Assembly: GCA_018830885.1 (NCBI GenBank)
Contig: JAHJRI010000206.1
Coordinates: 1 to 55,767, forward strand
Direction: 5' to 3'
DNA length: 55,767 bases
Origin: a bacterium
GTDB lineage: Bacteria; SAR324; XYD2-FULL-50-16
Part shown: in pieces, positions 9,170-17,655 of the stretch
Layout of the letters: every line of letters begins with the position of its first letter
How positions within the stretch are numbered: the first letter of the stretch is position 1
Translations under genes and position numbers: made by a program
Notes under the pieces: model-generated
The model's database searches: none
What the model was told of the DNA's origin: nothing
What the model saw: only the letters and a program-made list of their open reading frames with translations

Positions 9170-9342
9170 AGGTGCACCAAAAACATGTGGGGTTGAGATC
9201 ATAACCGCTTCAAGAGGTTATTGATTCAGAAAAACGCATGCATCCATCCTTGGATCTCCTGGAATCCATCTCTGGCTTCCAAGGTTTTCTGAACAAACAA
9301 CCTCTTTCCGCTTACAGGTATCCACACAGATTTGGTGCACCC
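9170..9342 (+). mobile_element. MITE-like palindromic element, copy 1 (173 bp)
   Basis: It begins with GGTGCACCAAA at 9171 and ends with its inverted copy TTTGGTGCACC at 9331-9341. The interior is also largely self-complementary: TTCAGAAAA pairs with TTTTCTGAA, and CCTTGGA with TCCAAGG. The 8-bp flanks CCGGTATG (9162-9169) and CCGGCATG (9343-9350) match at 7 of 8 positions, as expected of a slightly aged target-site duplication. It encodes no protein. Copies at 14507-14679 (same orientation) and 41255-41425 (opposite) share most of the sequence. It lies upstream of the methyltransferase-lpxC operon, so it may supply a hairpin or promoter fragments to it. Confidence 0.85.
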
Positions 9343-9649
9343 CCGGCATGAATACCAGCTGATCTTAAACCTATTGACTTTTTTAGATCATTCGAACCAA
9401 TCTGAAGGGACAACTTCAACCTGCAGATTTCGAGTTGACAGAGAACAGCAATTGTAAACCTTATATCCCGTCATTCCGGGTCTGTATCTGCCATAGTGAC
9501 CGACTAAGGGAGCATGAAAAATAGGTGACCAATGGATTATCCACAAGTGACTGTTGAAGCGGACTCTGAAATGGCGATAAAAAGCGGGCTGGGATAGCAA
9601 CCCGGGCGGACTTTTTTCAAGAGAACCCAAAACAACTTCTTATCCTCCC
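9343..9649. other. intergenic region upstream of the methyltransferase gene, nothing recognised
   Basis: Between the palindromic element and the methyltransferase gene there is no supportable gene, tRNA or structured motif. Short minus-strand open frames here have no family features. The promoter of the methyltransferase-lpxC unit is presumably in this stretch; I could not define it. Confidence 0.4.
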
Positions 9650-10411
9650 ATGGAATTCGATTTTGATGAATCAAACAATGAAAATCACCTCCTTCGTATT
9701 CAGCAGGCGTTTTATACACTTGCTGATGATGCCGGGCTTCAGCGGATGTTTCCTGAAATTGCCGACACCGCAGACAAACTCAGAGCCCTTGAAAAAAGCA
9801 GCGATGAAGACGCTAAAGAGATTGCGCTGCTGAATCTGTATTGTGCCATACACGGTGCTGGATCCAACTATTCATCACAGGAAAGACTTCAGCTGGATGA
9901 AAAAAAGGGATATTTCAACCATCCGGGCGGAATTTCACCCCTTCTCAAAGCAGATACTTTTATCCGTCCCGACTCAATCGTTGCTGATCTGGGCGCTGGT
10001 AACGGCCTGCAGGGGTTATTGTTTCAATACCTCTATCCCCATCAACTGACGATTCAGATTGAACTGTCAGCTGAAATGATTCATATCGGACAGCAATTTC
10101 AGAAAATATTGAAAATACCACCAGAACGGATTGCATGGGTTAATGACGACATCATCAACGTTTCGTTGGATACCATCGACTTCCTGTACCTGTACCGCCC
10201 CTCAAAACCGATGAAGAATGGGATAACGTTATATCAGACGATTTCACGAAAACTGCAGGACAGGCAGAAGGCTTTGACAATATTCAGTATTGCCGACTGT
10301 TTGAAAGACTATCTGGATAACCGCTTCGCCATTTTCTATTCAGACGGTCACCTGACCTGTTTTGCAATGCAGGGGACTACCATGAAAGCTGGCATTGAAG
10401 CGAACAATTAG
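9650..10411 (+). CDS. putative SAM-dependent methyltransferase
   Basis: This 253-residue soluble protein has a glycine-rich motif I, IVADLGAGNGLQGLLF (about residues 109-124), followed by an acidic end of strand 2 (IQIELS, about 136-141), the pattern of Rossmann-fold class I methyltransferases. The segment WVNDDIINVSLDTIDFLYLY (about 163-182) fits motifs II-III. The N-terminal about 75 residues are helical and unassigned. The substrate is unknown. The gene ends 34 bases before the lpxC start and is probably co-transcribed with it, so a link to the envelope is possible but unproven. The ATG at 9650 has only a weak ribosome-binding site. Confidence 0.7.
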   Translation: MEFDFDESNNENHLLRIQQAFYTLADDAGLQRMFPEIADTADKLRALEKSSDEDAKEIALLNLYCAIHGAGSNYSSQERLQLDEKKGYFNHPGGISPLLKADTFIRPDSIVADLGAGNGLQGLLFQYLYPHQLTIQIELSAEMIHIGQQFQKILKIPPERIAWVNDDIINVSLDTIDFLYLYRPSKPMKNGITLYQTISRKLQDRQKALTIFSIADCLKDYLDNRFAIFYSDGHLTCFAMQGTTMKAGIEANN

Positions 10412-10445
10412 ACCTTCCAATCACCCGAACCCGGTTTCCAAGGCG

Positions 10446-11306
10446 ATGAACCAGACAACGATCAAAACGTCCTGTATGCTCAACAAAGGGGCCGGTCTGC
10501 ATTCAGGACAGAAAACGACCCTTTATTTTCACCCCGCACCGGCAGACCACGGGATTGTTTTTTTCAGGTCAGACAAGAACGTTAATATTCCAGCAACTTA
10601 TCGATACGCAAGGCCTTCCGCCCTGTGCACAACCATTGAACATCAGGGTGTGCAGGTCAGTACCATCGAACACCTGATGTCCGTCTGCAACGGGTTGGGA
10701 ATTGACAACCTCCTGGTCGAACTGGATGCGGAAGAAGTGCCAATTATGGATGGCAGTGGTCTTGAGTTTTATCGAATGCTTAAAAAGGCAGGTATCCGAC
10801 AACTGGATGTGCCGAAAAAAATCATTGAGATTCACCATCCAATCAGTTATCAACAGGATGATATTACAATCTACATCACCCCCTCGAATAACTCAAACTT
10901 CACATTTTCCATTGACTTCGACCATGAACAGATCGGGCAGCAGGAATACAGCTTTGTGCTGACGGAAAAGAACTACCTGAATGAAATTGTCGAAGCAAAA
11001 ACCTTTGGTTTTAAAAAAGATTATGATGCACACAAAAAGCAGGGCTTGATTAAGGGGGGAAATGAGACCAATGCGATTATTCTGAACGAAGCGGGTGATT
11101 TTGATAACCCGGAGGTACTGACCTGGTTGAACGAACCCAATCTACACAAGATTCTCGATCAGGTTGGTGACTTCTATCTGGCAGATAATCTCCGGATCAA
11201 AGGTGCGATATTCTCACACAAGAGTGGTCACTCATCCCATCTTGCTTTTATTCGCTACATGATGACTGAGTGTACCCACCAGTTCTCCATTGTTGAAGAG
11301 CGTTGA
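10446..11306 (+). CDS. lpxC: UDP-3-O-acyl-N-acetylglucosamine deacetylase
   Basis: LpxC is the zinc deacetylase catalysing the first committed step of lipid A synthesis. Zinc and active-site motifs are visible: STIEHLMS (about 71-78, first His), then EAKTFGF, NLHKILDQVGDFYL (His and Asp ligands, about 233-246), and HKSGHSSH (catalytic His region, about 257-264). Length is 286 residues, close to the usual 300. I take the ATG at 10446 because it puts TIKTSCMLNKGAGLHSG at the N-terminus as in the family; an in-frame ATG at 10395 would overlap the upstream gene. The usual H-K-x-x-D motif is intact. The gene's TGA abuts the last base of convergent hemL with no gap. Confidence 0.96.
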   Translation: MNQTTIKTSCMLNKGAGLHSGQKTTLYFHPAPADHGIVFFRSDKNVNIPATYRYARPSALCTTIEHQGVQVSTIEHLMSVCNGLGIDNLLVELDAEEVPIMDGSGLEFYRMLKKAGIRQLDVPKKIIEIHHPISYQQDDITIYITPSNNSNFTFSIDFDHEQIGQQEYSFVLTEKNYLNEIVEAKTFGFKKDYDAHKKQGLIKGGNETNAIILNEAGDFDNPEVLTWLNEPNLHKILDQVGDFYLADNLRIKGAIFSHKSGHSSHLAFIRYMMTECTHQFSIVEER

Positions 11307-12596
11307 TCAGCCTTTTATCTTATCGATACTGATTCGGAATGCATCCCGTGTTTTTTCCAGATCCGATTCGGAATGTGCAGCAGACATAAACGTGGCTTCA
11401 AATGCGGAGGGTGCAAGATAGACCCCCTGGATCAACATCTCCCGGAAAAACTGTTTGTATCGGCCGGTATCGCATTTGAGGGCATCTGCGAATGAGGTGA
11501 CATCCTGATCAATAAAAAACAGACCAAACATCGCACCAACGCTCTGCATCCGATACGGGATGGATGCTTTTTCGAGAATATCCCGCATTTCATTAACCAG
11601 CCAGGTGGTCTTGGAACCAATATCCTCATAAAATCCGGAGCGGTTAAGCTCCTTCAGAGTCGCCAGTCCTGCGGTCATGGCCAGGGGATTTCCGGAAAGG
11701 GTGCCCGCCTGATAGACATCACCCAGAGGAGACACTTTCTGCATAATATCCTGACGTCCACCATAGGCACCCACCGGCAGACCACCACCGATAATTTTTC
11801 CCAATGTTGTCATGTCCGGCATGATATGATACAGCTCCTGCGCACCCCCTCTGGAAACACGAAATCCGGTCATCACTTCATCGAAGATCAACACAATCCC
11901 TTCCCGGTCACACAAACTTCTGATACCGGATAAGAATCCAGCCCCTGGCGCAATCACACCCATATTGCCAGCCACCGGCTCCAGAATAATCGCAGCAATT
12001 TCACCCGGGAACTCCTCAATCAGGGCTTTCACATTATCCAGATTATTGAATTCGGCAATCAGCGTCTCCTCTGCAAAAGCAGCCGGCACACCTTTGGAAT
12101 CAGGAGTTCCCAGTGTTGTCGCCCCTGAACCGGCCTTAACCAGCAGAAAATCGGCATGGCCGTGATAACAACCGGCAAACTTGATAATCTTGTCGCGCCC
12201 GGTGAATCCTCTTGCCACCCGGATGGCACTCATGGTGGCTTCTGTCCCGGAATTAACCATGCGAACCAGGTCCAGATTGGGCATCATGGTCTTGATCAGT
12301 TCGGCCAACTCGATTTCAACTTCGGTTGGCGCTCCGAAGGAGAGCCCCGCGCCCAACTTCTCCCGGATTGCCTCCAGTACGACCGGATGCCCATGTCCCA
12401 GGATCATCGGACCCCAGGAACCGACATAGTCAATATATTCATTATCATCCACATCAACAATGCGACTGCCAGCAGCGCTTTTGATAAAAAGGGGATTCAT
12501 ACCAACAGAGCGAAAAGCGCGAACCGGGCTGTTAACACCCCCGGGGATGGATTGTTGAGCTCTCAAAAACAGTTGATTGGACAGAGTATGTTTCAT
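11307..12596 (-). CDS. hemL: glutamate-1-semialdehyde 2,1-aminomutase
   Basis: HemL converts glutamate-1-semialdehyde to 5-aminolevulinate, the last step of the C5 route to tetrapyrroles, with pyridoxal or pyridoxamine phosphate. The 429-residue length is standard. The N-terminus SIPGGVNSPVRAF, the GTEATMSAIR cofactor-phosphate region (about 118-127), IFDEVMTGFR (about 243) and the Schiff-base Lys in TTLGKIIGGGLPVGA (about 267) are all present. It starts 27 bases after the outer-membrane barrel gene on the same strand and probably shares its transcript. Its presence implies the glutamyl-tRNA route to heme rather than ALA synthase. Confidence 0.97.
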   Translation of the reverse strand: MKHTLSNQLFLRAQQSIPGGVNSPVRAFRSVGMNPLFIKSAAGSRIVDVDDNEYIDYVGSWGPMILGHGHPVVLEAIREKLGAGLSFGAPTEVEIELAELIKTMMPNLDLVRMVNSGTEATMSAIRVARGFTGRDKIIKFAGCYHGHADFLLVKAGSGATTLGTPDSKGVPAAFAEETLIAEFNNLDNVKALIEEFPGEIAAIILEPVAGNMGVIAPGAGFLSGIRSLCDREGIVLIFDEVMTGFRVSRGGAQELYHIMPDMTTLGKIIGGGLPVGAYGGRQDIMQKVSPLGDVYQAGTLSGNPLAMTAGLATLKELNRSGFYEDIGSKTTWLVNEMRDILEKASIPYRMQSVGAMFGLFFIDQDVTSFADALKCDTGRYKQFFREMLIQGVYLAPSAFEATFMSAAHSESDLEKTRDAFRISIDKIKG

Positions 12597-12623
12597 AAAT
12601 AACCTCGTTGAAGCGTGTCGCCA

Positions 12624-14132
12624 TTAAAAAGTGTAGCGGCCACCGATTCCCAGCAGTGAAAAATCCTGTGGATTGAATTCGGGCCTGGAACTGTCATCTG
12701 TTGTATAGGCGTCACCCGGTTGAAAATAGGCAGCAAATAACTGGAAAGAGAGTCGCTCCTCCAATTGCCAATTGATCCGGAAATCCAGTTCAATCCCGAT
12801 GTCTTTTTCTGTGATTGCTGGTGCACCTTTCTGGTTAATAAATACCGGCGTCGTTCTGTTGAATTGATACAGATCCAGGTCAACGGTATAGATACTTTCT
12901 TTGCCACGATAGGCAAACTTCAGGGCGTTGAAACTCAGGTTCGCTACCGAATGACCGTCCCCGATACCTTCCCGGCCATTAAAATAGATCAGCGCATCGC
13001 CAAAGGATCCTTTCTGCACCTCAAAATAGGACTTTGAGTCCTTCTGCCAGATCTTCTCCCCGTCTCGATCAGCTTTGGTGCCGCTGGCATTAAATACCCG
13101 CAGTGTCGATTTCCAGTCGTTTGAGAGTTTATATCCCAGATCCAGCAGAAAAGCATTCCCTGTAATCTTTTTTTCGCCCAGACCGGATCCCCTGTTGCTG
13201 GAGGGACTGGCATAAAAGTAGGCACGGGTGCCATTCATATTCGACCAGGTAAAATTCAAATCGAAATCATAATGGTTCCAGACGACGTTGAATCCGATGT
13301 ATTCAACCCCGTCATTATCGAAATAGACAGGACTCCCGGTGGCTGTATCATCTGATGTATCATGATTGTTCGAAAATTCACCCGTCCATCCACCATACTC
13401 AGCCAGCGGAATATCATTTCCACCATACATGATACGGAAGAGCTCCACTGAAAAGGATTTTTCCTGACGGGTCGGTTTTTTCCCCCACGGGTCCGGGCGT
13501 AAAACCCCTGATTCATATACCGGGTAATCCAGTTGTGCCCAGATGAGTCCAGAACTGCCGTTTTTTCCGATTCTGGCGCCACCAATACTGTAACACCATG
13601 TACCAATCCGGCACCCTTGCGAAATTGCTGTCGCTTCCCCTTCAAAAATCAGCCCTCTGCGATCCCCGATATTGACATACTGCTTTCCGATTTTCAGACT
13701 GGCATTCGGGTTATGGTTGTATTCCAGATAGGCCTCTTCAAATACGAGCGTAAAGCCGTCTTCGCCTCGATTGCTGGCAGCGTCGGATGAATACTGAGTG
13801 TCATAGGGTCTGTCCTGTTCGGAAACCACTGACGATTTGTGTCCTATTTTAGCATTCAGGGATACATTGGTATTTATTTTTGACTGGAATCCAAGAGTAA
13901 TATCCTGGTAAAATCGACCCCCAAAAGCGCTGCCGGTTAGAAAACCGGTTCTGCGATCAGCGCTGATGGCCTCATAGGTCCCGCTGATTTTGGCACCTGG
14001 CTGGTATCGGGTATCCTCCTCGACGATTTCGTAATCACCACGTTTGAGCGGTGTATAATTTTGCTGGGCAAAAAGTTCGGCACTTTGCATAAACAGGAAG
14101 CCCAGTACGAAAAGGATGCCGGTTTTTTTCAT
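12624..14132 (-). CDS. putative outer-membrane beta-barrel protein (porin-like)
   Basis: About 502 residues with a clear signal peptide: MKKTGILFVLGFLFMQSAELFAQQ, cleavage likely after the F-A. The rest is rich in alternating aromatic/hydrophobic strands and Gly, and ends in GIGGRYTF, the C-terminal Phe signature recognised by the BAM machinery. No porin family is recognised with certainty. I start at ATG 14132, which places the signal peptide at the N-terminus; an ATG at 14153 is also in frame. It precedes hemL. Cargo is unknown. It should sit in the outer membrane as a channel or passive porin. Confidence 0.7.
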   Translation of the reverse strand: MKKTGILFVLGFLFMQSAELFAQQNYTPLKRGDYEIVEEDTRYQPGAKISGTYEAISADRRTGFLTGSAFGGRFYQDITLGFQSKINTNVSLNAKIGHKSSVVSEQDRPYDTQYSSDAASNRGEDGFTLVFEEAYLEYNHNPNASLKIGKQYVNIGDRRGLIFEGEATAISQGCRIGTWCYSIGGARIGKNGSSGLIWAQLDYPVYESGVLRPDPWGKKPTRQEKSFSVELFRIMYGGNDIPLAEYGGWTGEFSNNHDTSDDTATGSPVYFDNDGVEYIGFNVVWNHYDFDLNFTWSNMNGTRAYFYASPSSNRGSGLGEKKITGNAFLLDLGYKLSNDWKSTLRVFNASGTKADRDGEKIWQKDSKSYFEVQKGSFGDALIYFNGREGIGDGHSVANLSFNALKFAYRGKESIYTVDLDLYQFNRTTPVFINQKGAPAITEKDIGIELDFRINWQLEERLSFQLFAAYFQPGDAYTTDDSSRPEFNPQDFSLLGIGGRYTF

Positions 14133-14506
14133 ACTATCACGATTCACGATCATAGTTCATTGATATTTTATTGCGGTTGATCCCGAAATAGGGCTGTCAA
14201 CGCCTGTTTTTCTTCTTCTCTTGGCCTGTTACGACCCCTTTTCCTTATTAGATCTAAAGAGACATCACAAGTTGAGTTGTCGGACACGGTCACTACTGAA
14301 TGCCTTTGATCAGAATTAGCTGATAAATCGCTTTCTAGCAAACGGTTTCGTGGTATTATCCGGTAGTGGCTCAAGATACCCCTGTTCTTTTACCGGTTCA
14401 AGTCAGCCGATATCAACAACCGGTCCCAATCTCCCGGCAGATTCAGAACTGGTTTGATCTGCAACTGTCAAGTTCGCCTGCCTCTTACCAACAGTCCTGT
14501 TCTACC
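14133..14506. other. intergenic region between the barrel gene and the palindromic element, nothing recognised
   Basis: This stretch lies upstream of the minus-strand barrel gene. It shows no gene or RNA signature. Promoters for the barrel gene are expected here. The short open frames at 14168-14374 (minus) and 14366-14629 (plus) have no recognisable composition or ribosome-binding sites. Confidence 0.4.
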
Positions 14507-14679
14507 GGTTGCACCAAAAACATGTGGGTATGTGATCATAAGCGCTTCAAGAGCTTATTGATTCAGAAAAACGCATGCATCCATCCTTGGAGCACCTGGA
14601 ATCCATCCCTGGCTTCCAAGGTTTTCTGAACAAACAACCTCTTTGCGCTTACAGATACCCACACATATTTGGTGCACCC
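14507..14679 (+). mobile_element. MITE-like palindromic element, copy 2 (173 bp)
   Basis: Same element and orientation as the copy at 9170-9342, about 90% alike by eye. It starts GGTTGCACCAAAAACATG and ends ACACATATTTGGTGCACCC. A perfect 8-bp direct repeat GTTCTACC flanks it (14499-14506 and 14680-14687), the best target-site duplication in the window. That fixes both boundaries, because the terminal repeats then align to the edge. It sits in the 775-bp gap between the divergently transcribed barrel gene and the MBL-fold gene. No coding capacity. Confidence 0.9.
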
Positions 14680-14907
14680 GTTCTACCAACGCTGAAAAGA
14701 CGCTGAATTGGAAACCCCTTTGAACAGCCCGGACTTCAAGAAAGAGAAGCAGGCTGAAAAATGGTCGCCCCACTCAAAAAATAGCTTTATCTCCTGTGGG
14801 TTTTTTGGTACTTTAAAATTTATGGAACAACTATTGCTTTCAAAGCTTTACCATTCTATTATCTAAAAATACGTCATTTTCAAAAAACATGAAGCCTTTT
14901 GGATCCT
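14680..14907. other. upstream region of the MBL-fold gene
   Basis: Non-coding. An imperfect CCCAC..GTGGG repeat followed by TTTTTT lies at about 14770-14815, but its loop is over 20 bases, so terminator activity is doubtful. The AT-rich sequence from 14813 on is a likely promoter region for the operon that starts at 14908. Confidence 0.35.
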
Positions 14908-16341
14908 ATGAAACCGTCTAAACCTTTGCTATCCGAACATTTGTTGACAGATGGTTCAGTCTTGTACAGTTCTTCACTGGGAAATATTTTAATCGGCTGC
15001 CCCCCGGAAATTCTTAAAGTTCTGATGGTCAAACATGTCCCTATGCCCGACACAATTGTCATCCCAGGAACGCTTTTCAAATACAATTCATCGCAGGCAT
15101 GTCTTGAGTTTCCCTTTTACCATTTTCTGTTCATTCAGCAGGGATTGGCACGTGGCAGGAAATTCAGGGTCTATGCAACCCGATCAACCTGCAGGAAGCT
15201 GTCTGAAATGATTCGCGTCACATTGATTGGTCCCAGTATCGATGAAATGCTCAAGGCAGAAAAAAAATTAAAAATACCCGAACATCTCGATCACGAGAAA
15301 GTCGCGCAGATCAGCAAAGAGATTCAATTTTTGGCTCCCAAAGATAAAAATGGCAAACCCTATCATCTGGAAGAGATGATAGAATTCATCCCTTTTGAAA
15401 TCGGCGATAAAACAGTTGTTTACAAAGCATACCAGGATCATCCTGAAATGACTGTGGAACGTACCGGGCATAATCATTTTACTGTTCAATGCAGCAACCG
15501 TTTTGACTGCACCATTCAAATCGATCAGCCACAATCACCGGTTTACCCTATTAAACCGCCGAAAGTCAGTAAATCAGATCTTGTATCGAAAACCGTTTTT
15601 TCAGTTCAATGTCTGGGTGCCAGTGAAGGGTTCGACCCCACTCAACCGGCAAACGGATTTCTGCTCCATTTTAATCAGAAATGGTACCTGTGGGACTGTC
15701 CGGCTTTTTTGAGAAAGCACTTGGAGTCGATCGGGATCACATTCGAGGACGTGGATGGGATTTTCATCTCCCACGTCCATGAGGACCACCTGGACATCAT
15801 GGAGACCATCAGTGACAAGAAGCGCACAAAGATCTATTCATCTCCTGAAATTTTTCACTGCATGCTTCTGAAGCTGATGGCGATTCTTGACTGCAGCTAC
15901 AGTGAGGCACAGGCCCGTTACGACTTCCAGCCCATCTATGCGAACCAGCCGTTTGAGCTGTCAGGCGCTACTTTTGAGGTATTTTACTCAAGCCATGCCA
16001 TTCCAGCCCTGGGTTTAAGATTGAGTGTTGTTGGAAAGGGCAAAACATCCAGACTCTTCCTGTCGGGAGACAATCTTTCCAAAAGAATGATCAAGGTACT
16101 CTCAGCAGCCAAGGTGTACAGCACCATTAGAAAAAAAGAGGTCAACAGTTTCCTGCCGGATGATGCAAAATATGATATCGCGTTTGTCGATACAGGGGGA
16201 GGAGCTATCCACGGTGACCTGGAAGATTTTGCGTCCAACCCCAATCAGGTCGTCTATATGCATACCGGGAAAAAACTGACGGGATTCCCCAAGAACCATC
16301 GTTTACTGAAAGCCGGTCAACGATTTATTATACACAGATAG
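14908..16341 (+). CDS. metallo-beta-lactamase-fold protein with an extended N-terminal region
   Basis: The C-terminal half (from about residue 230) is an MBL-fold hydrolase: strand WYLWDCP, the metal motif SHVHEDHLD (about 287-295), a further His in SSHAIPAL, the Asp of LFLSGDN, and a final YMHTG. The first about 215 residues also contain an MBL-like start (SLGNILIGCPPEI, then IVIPGT) but no HxHxDH, so it may be a degenerate duplicate domain. At 477 residues it is longer than single-domain members. The ATG at 14908 is preferred over TTG 14899. It heads a run of genes to about 20.9 kb. Substrate unknown; MBL families include hydrolases, nucleases and phosphodiesterases. Confidence 0.75.
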   Translation: MKPSKPLLSEHLLTDGSVLYSSSLGNILIGCPPEILKVLMVKHVPMPDTIVIPGTLFKYNSSQACLEFPFYHFLFIQQGLARGRKFRVYATRSTCRKLSEMIRVTLIGPSIDEMLKAEKKLKIPEHLDHEKVAQISKEIQFLAPKDKNGKPYHLEEMIEFIPFEIGDKTVVYKAYQDHPEMTVERTGHNHFTVQCSNRFDCTIQIDQPQSPVYPIKPPKVSKSDLVSKTVFSVQCLGASEGFDPTQPANGFLLHFNQKWYLWDCPAFLRKHLESIGITFEDVDGIFISHVHEDHLDIMETISDKKRTKIYSSPEIFHCMLLKLMAILDCSYSEAQARYDFQPIYANQPFELSGATFEVFYSSHAIPALGLRLSVVGKGKTSRLFLSGDNLSKRMIKVLSAAKVYSTIRKKEVNSFLPDDAKYDIAFVDTGGGAIHGDLEDFASNPNQVVYMHTGKKLTGFPKNHRLLKAGQRFIIHR

Positions 16342-16356
16342 GGCGAGACCTCCTGC

Positions 16357-16827
16357 ATGAAAGGCCAATGCCTCAAGAAACGATTCTTGATCGCCTGTGT
16401 TTATGTTTTATGCATATTGCGATTCAGCCCGGCACTGGCCACCCCTTTTCCTGTAAAAGGGGAGATTTACGACAGCAATGAACAACAGGTTGGTGTTGCC
16501 AACGTCTATCCCCGATATGTGGAGATTTTTGATAACGATGGCAACAGGATCGGCAAGGTTGGGATCCTGGTTGAAAAAGGAATCGCAAGGCTGTTCCTGG
16601 CAGACAATCAGAAGGAACCGCTTCTCGTTGGGTACGCCAGCGGCGGTAAGATGTTTGATAAAGATGACAAGCTCAGGGGCACCTACTTTTGGACACCAAC
16701 CTGGTCTTTTGTGTATAATCTGGAAGGAAAGAGAGCCGGCAAAGTCAAATGCATCGCATGGCCGCGCGTTTGCGCAGCCGGTGTTGGCGGATACCTGCTG
16801 AATCTGTTCGAGGGGGGGGGGAAATGA
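16357..16827 (+). CDS. small exported protein with short internal repeats
   Basis: 156 residues with an N-terminal signal peptide (MKGQCLKKRFLIACVYVLCI then FSPALA, cleavage near residue 29). The mature part repeats a short unit of the form hydrophobic-Y/F-D-x-x-G-x-x-x-G (IYDSNEQQVG, IFDNDGNRIGKVG, MFDKDDKLRG, VYNLEGKRAGKV), which could form a small beta-solenoid or beta-roll. No family assigned. Its start is 15 bases after the MBL-fold gene and its stop overlaps the following start (ATGA). The C-terminus (EGGGK) is encoded within a run of ten G, so its exact end depends on that tract being read correctly. Confidence 0.7.
   Translation: MKGQCLKKRFLIACVYVLCILRFSPALATPFPVKGEIYDSNEQQVGVANVYPRYVEIFDNDGNRIGKVGILVEKGIARLFLADNQKEPLLVGYASGGKMFDKDDKLRGTYFWTPTWSFVYNLEGKRAGKVKCIAWPRVCAAGVGGYLLNLFEGGGK
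16812..16821 (+). repeat. homopolymer tract of ten G at a translational junction
   Basis: Ten consecutive G residues lie at the 3' end of the small exported protein gene and just ahead of the ATGA overlap with the next start. The tract also acts as a G-rich ribosome-binding region for that start. Ten G is unusual in this sequence. Slippage by one base would change the last residues of the upstream protein and its coupling to the downstream gene. Confidence 0.85.
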
Positions 16828-17636
16828 GATCTGTTCGCAGGAATGCGGTTGAAGGCGTTTTTTACGCCAGTGACCCTGTATCGCTGAAACAGGAAATCGC
16901 ATCTTATTTGAGCATGTCCCGGAAAATGGCCAGGACACCTGTAAAAATGATCATCACCCCGCATGCCGGTTACAGCTATTCCGGAAAAACGGCTGGAGCG
17001 GCTTTTGCAGAGGTGTGGCCGAAAGGAATCAATCATGTCATGCTCCTGGGACCGTCCCATCGACATTACTTCCAGGGTGTTGCTGAATCTGCTGATGATG
17101 TTTGGGAATCACCTCTGGGATCCGTCGAAATCGCACCCCTGAATAGGGAAAGTATCATCAGAAATGCTGCCTATCATAGAGATGAACACTGTCTGGAAGT
17201 CCAGATACCATTTATCAAATACCTGCTCCCCCATGCCCGGGTATCGCCGCTGTTGATCTCCGGAAAAAGAACACAGGCGCTGTCAATTGCACAGCAGCTG
17301 TCAGTCTTTGATTCAGATGAAACGCTCTGGGTTATCAGCTCTGATTTTAATCATGTGGGACCCAGCTTTCAGCATATTCCTGAAAAACTGGGTTATGATT
17401 CGGGTAAAACAATGGATCAGGAAGCTATCCGCCTGATCACAGCCGGTGACACGGAAGCATTCTCCGCGTTTCTGGAAAACACCCGTTCAACGATCTGTGG
17501 TGCTCTGCCGATCCTGGTAGCGATGCATCTGGTCCATTTAATCAAAGGACAGAATTTTTTCTTTAAGACATACGATTGTTCAGGGGACCAGACTGGAGAT
17601 ATCAATTCGGTCGGTTATGCTGCGTTATACTGTTAA
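16824..17636 (+). CDS. amrB: AmmeMemoRadiSam system protein B (MEMO-like family)
   Basis: 270 residues of the MEMO1 fold, related to class III non-haem-iron dioxygenases. Recognisable family motifs are TPHAGYSYSG (about 47-56), LLGPSHRHYF (about 75-84), DEHCLEVQIPFIKYL (about 122-136), and ISSDFNHVG (about 172-180). The His, Asp and Cys of these motifs could bind metal or act in catalysis. I begin at ATG 16824, which overlaps the upstream stop and sits behind the poly-G tract; an in-frame upstream ATG would add residues unlike the family. Neither of the usual partner genes (AMMECR1 domain protein, radical SAM protein) is next to it. The biochemical role of the family is not settled. Confidence 0.88.
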   Translation: MRSVRRNAVEGVFYASDPVSLKQEIASYLSMSRKMARTPVKMIITPHAGYSYSGKTAGAAFAEVWPKGINHVMLLGPSHRHYFQGVAESADDVWESPLGSVEIAPLNRESIIRNAAYHRDEHCLEVQIPFIKYLLPHARVSPLLISGKRTQALSIAQQLSVFDSDETLWVISSDFNHVGPSFQHIPEKLGYDSGKTMDQEAIRLITAGDTEAFSAFLENTRSTICGALPILVAMHLVHLIKGQNFFFKTYDCSGDQTGDINSVGYAALYC

Positions 17637-17655
17637 ACCAATATATTAAATCCAG

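Noticed and set aside
8930..9342. Neighbouring palindromes considered as a CRISPR array
   Set aside because: The two repeats differ in ends and length, have no regular spacers, and no cas genes are nearby.
9388..9410. GGTTCGAAT-like T-loop on the minus strand, possible tRNA
   Set aside because: The flanking bases do not pair as a T-stem and no D or anticodon arm is found.
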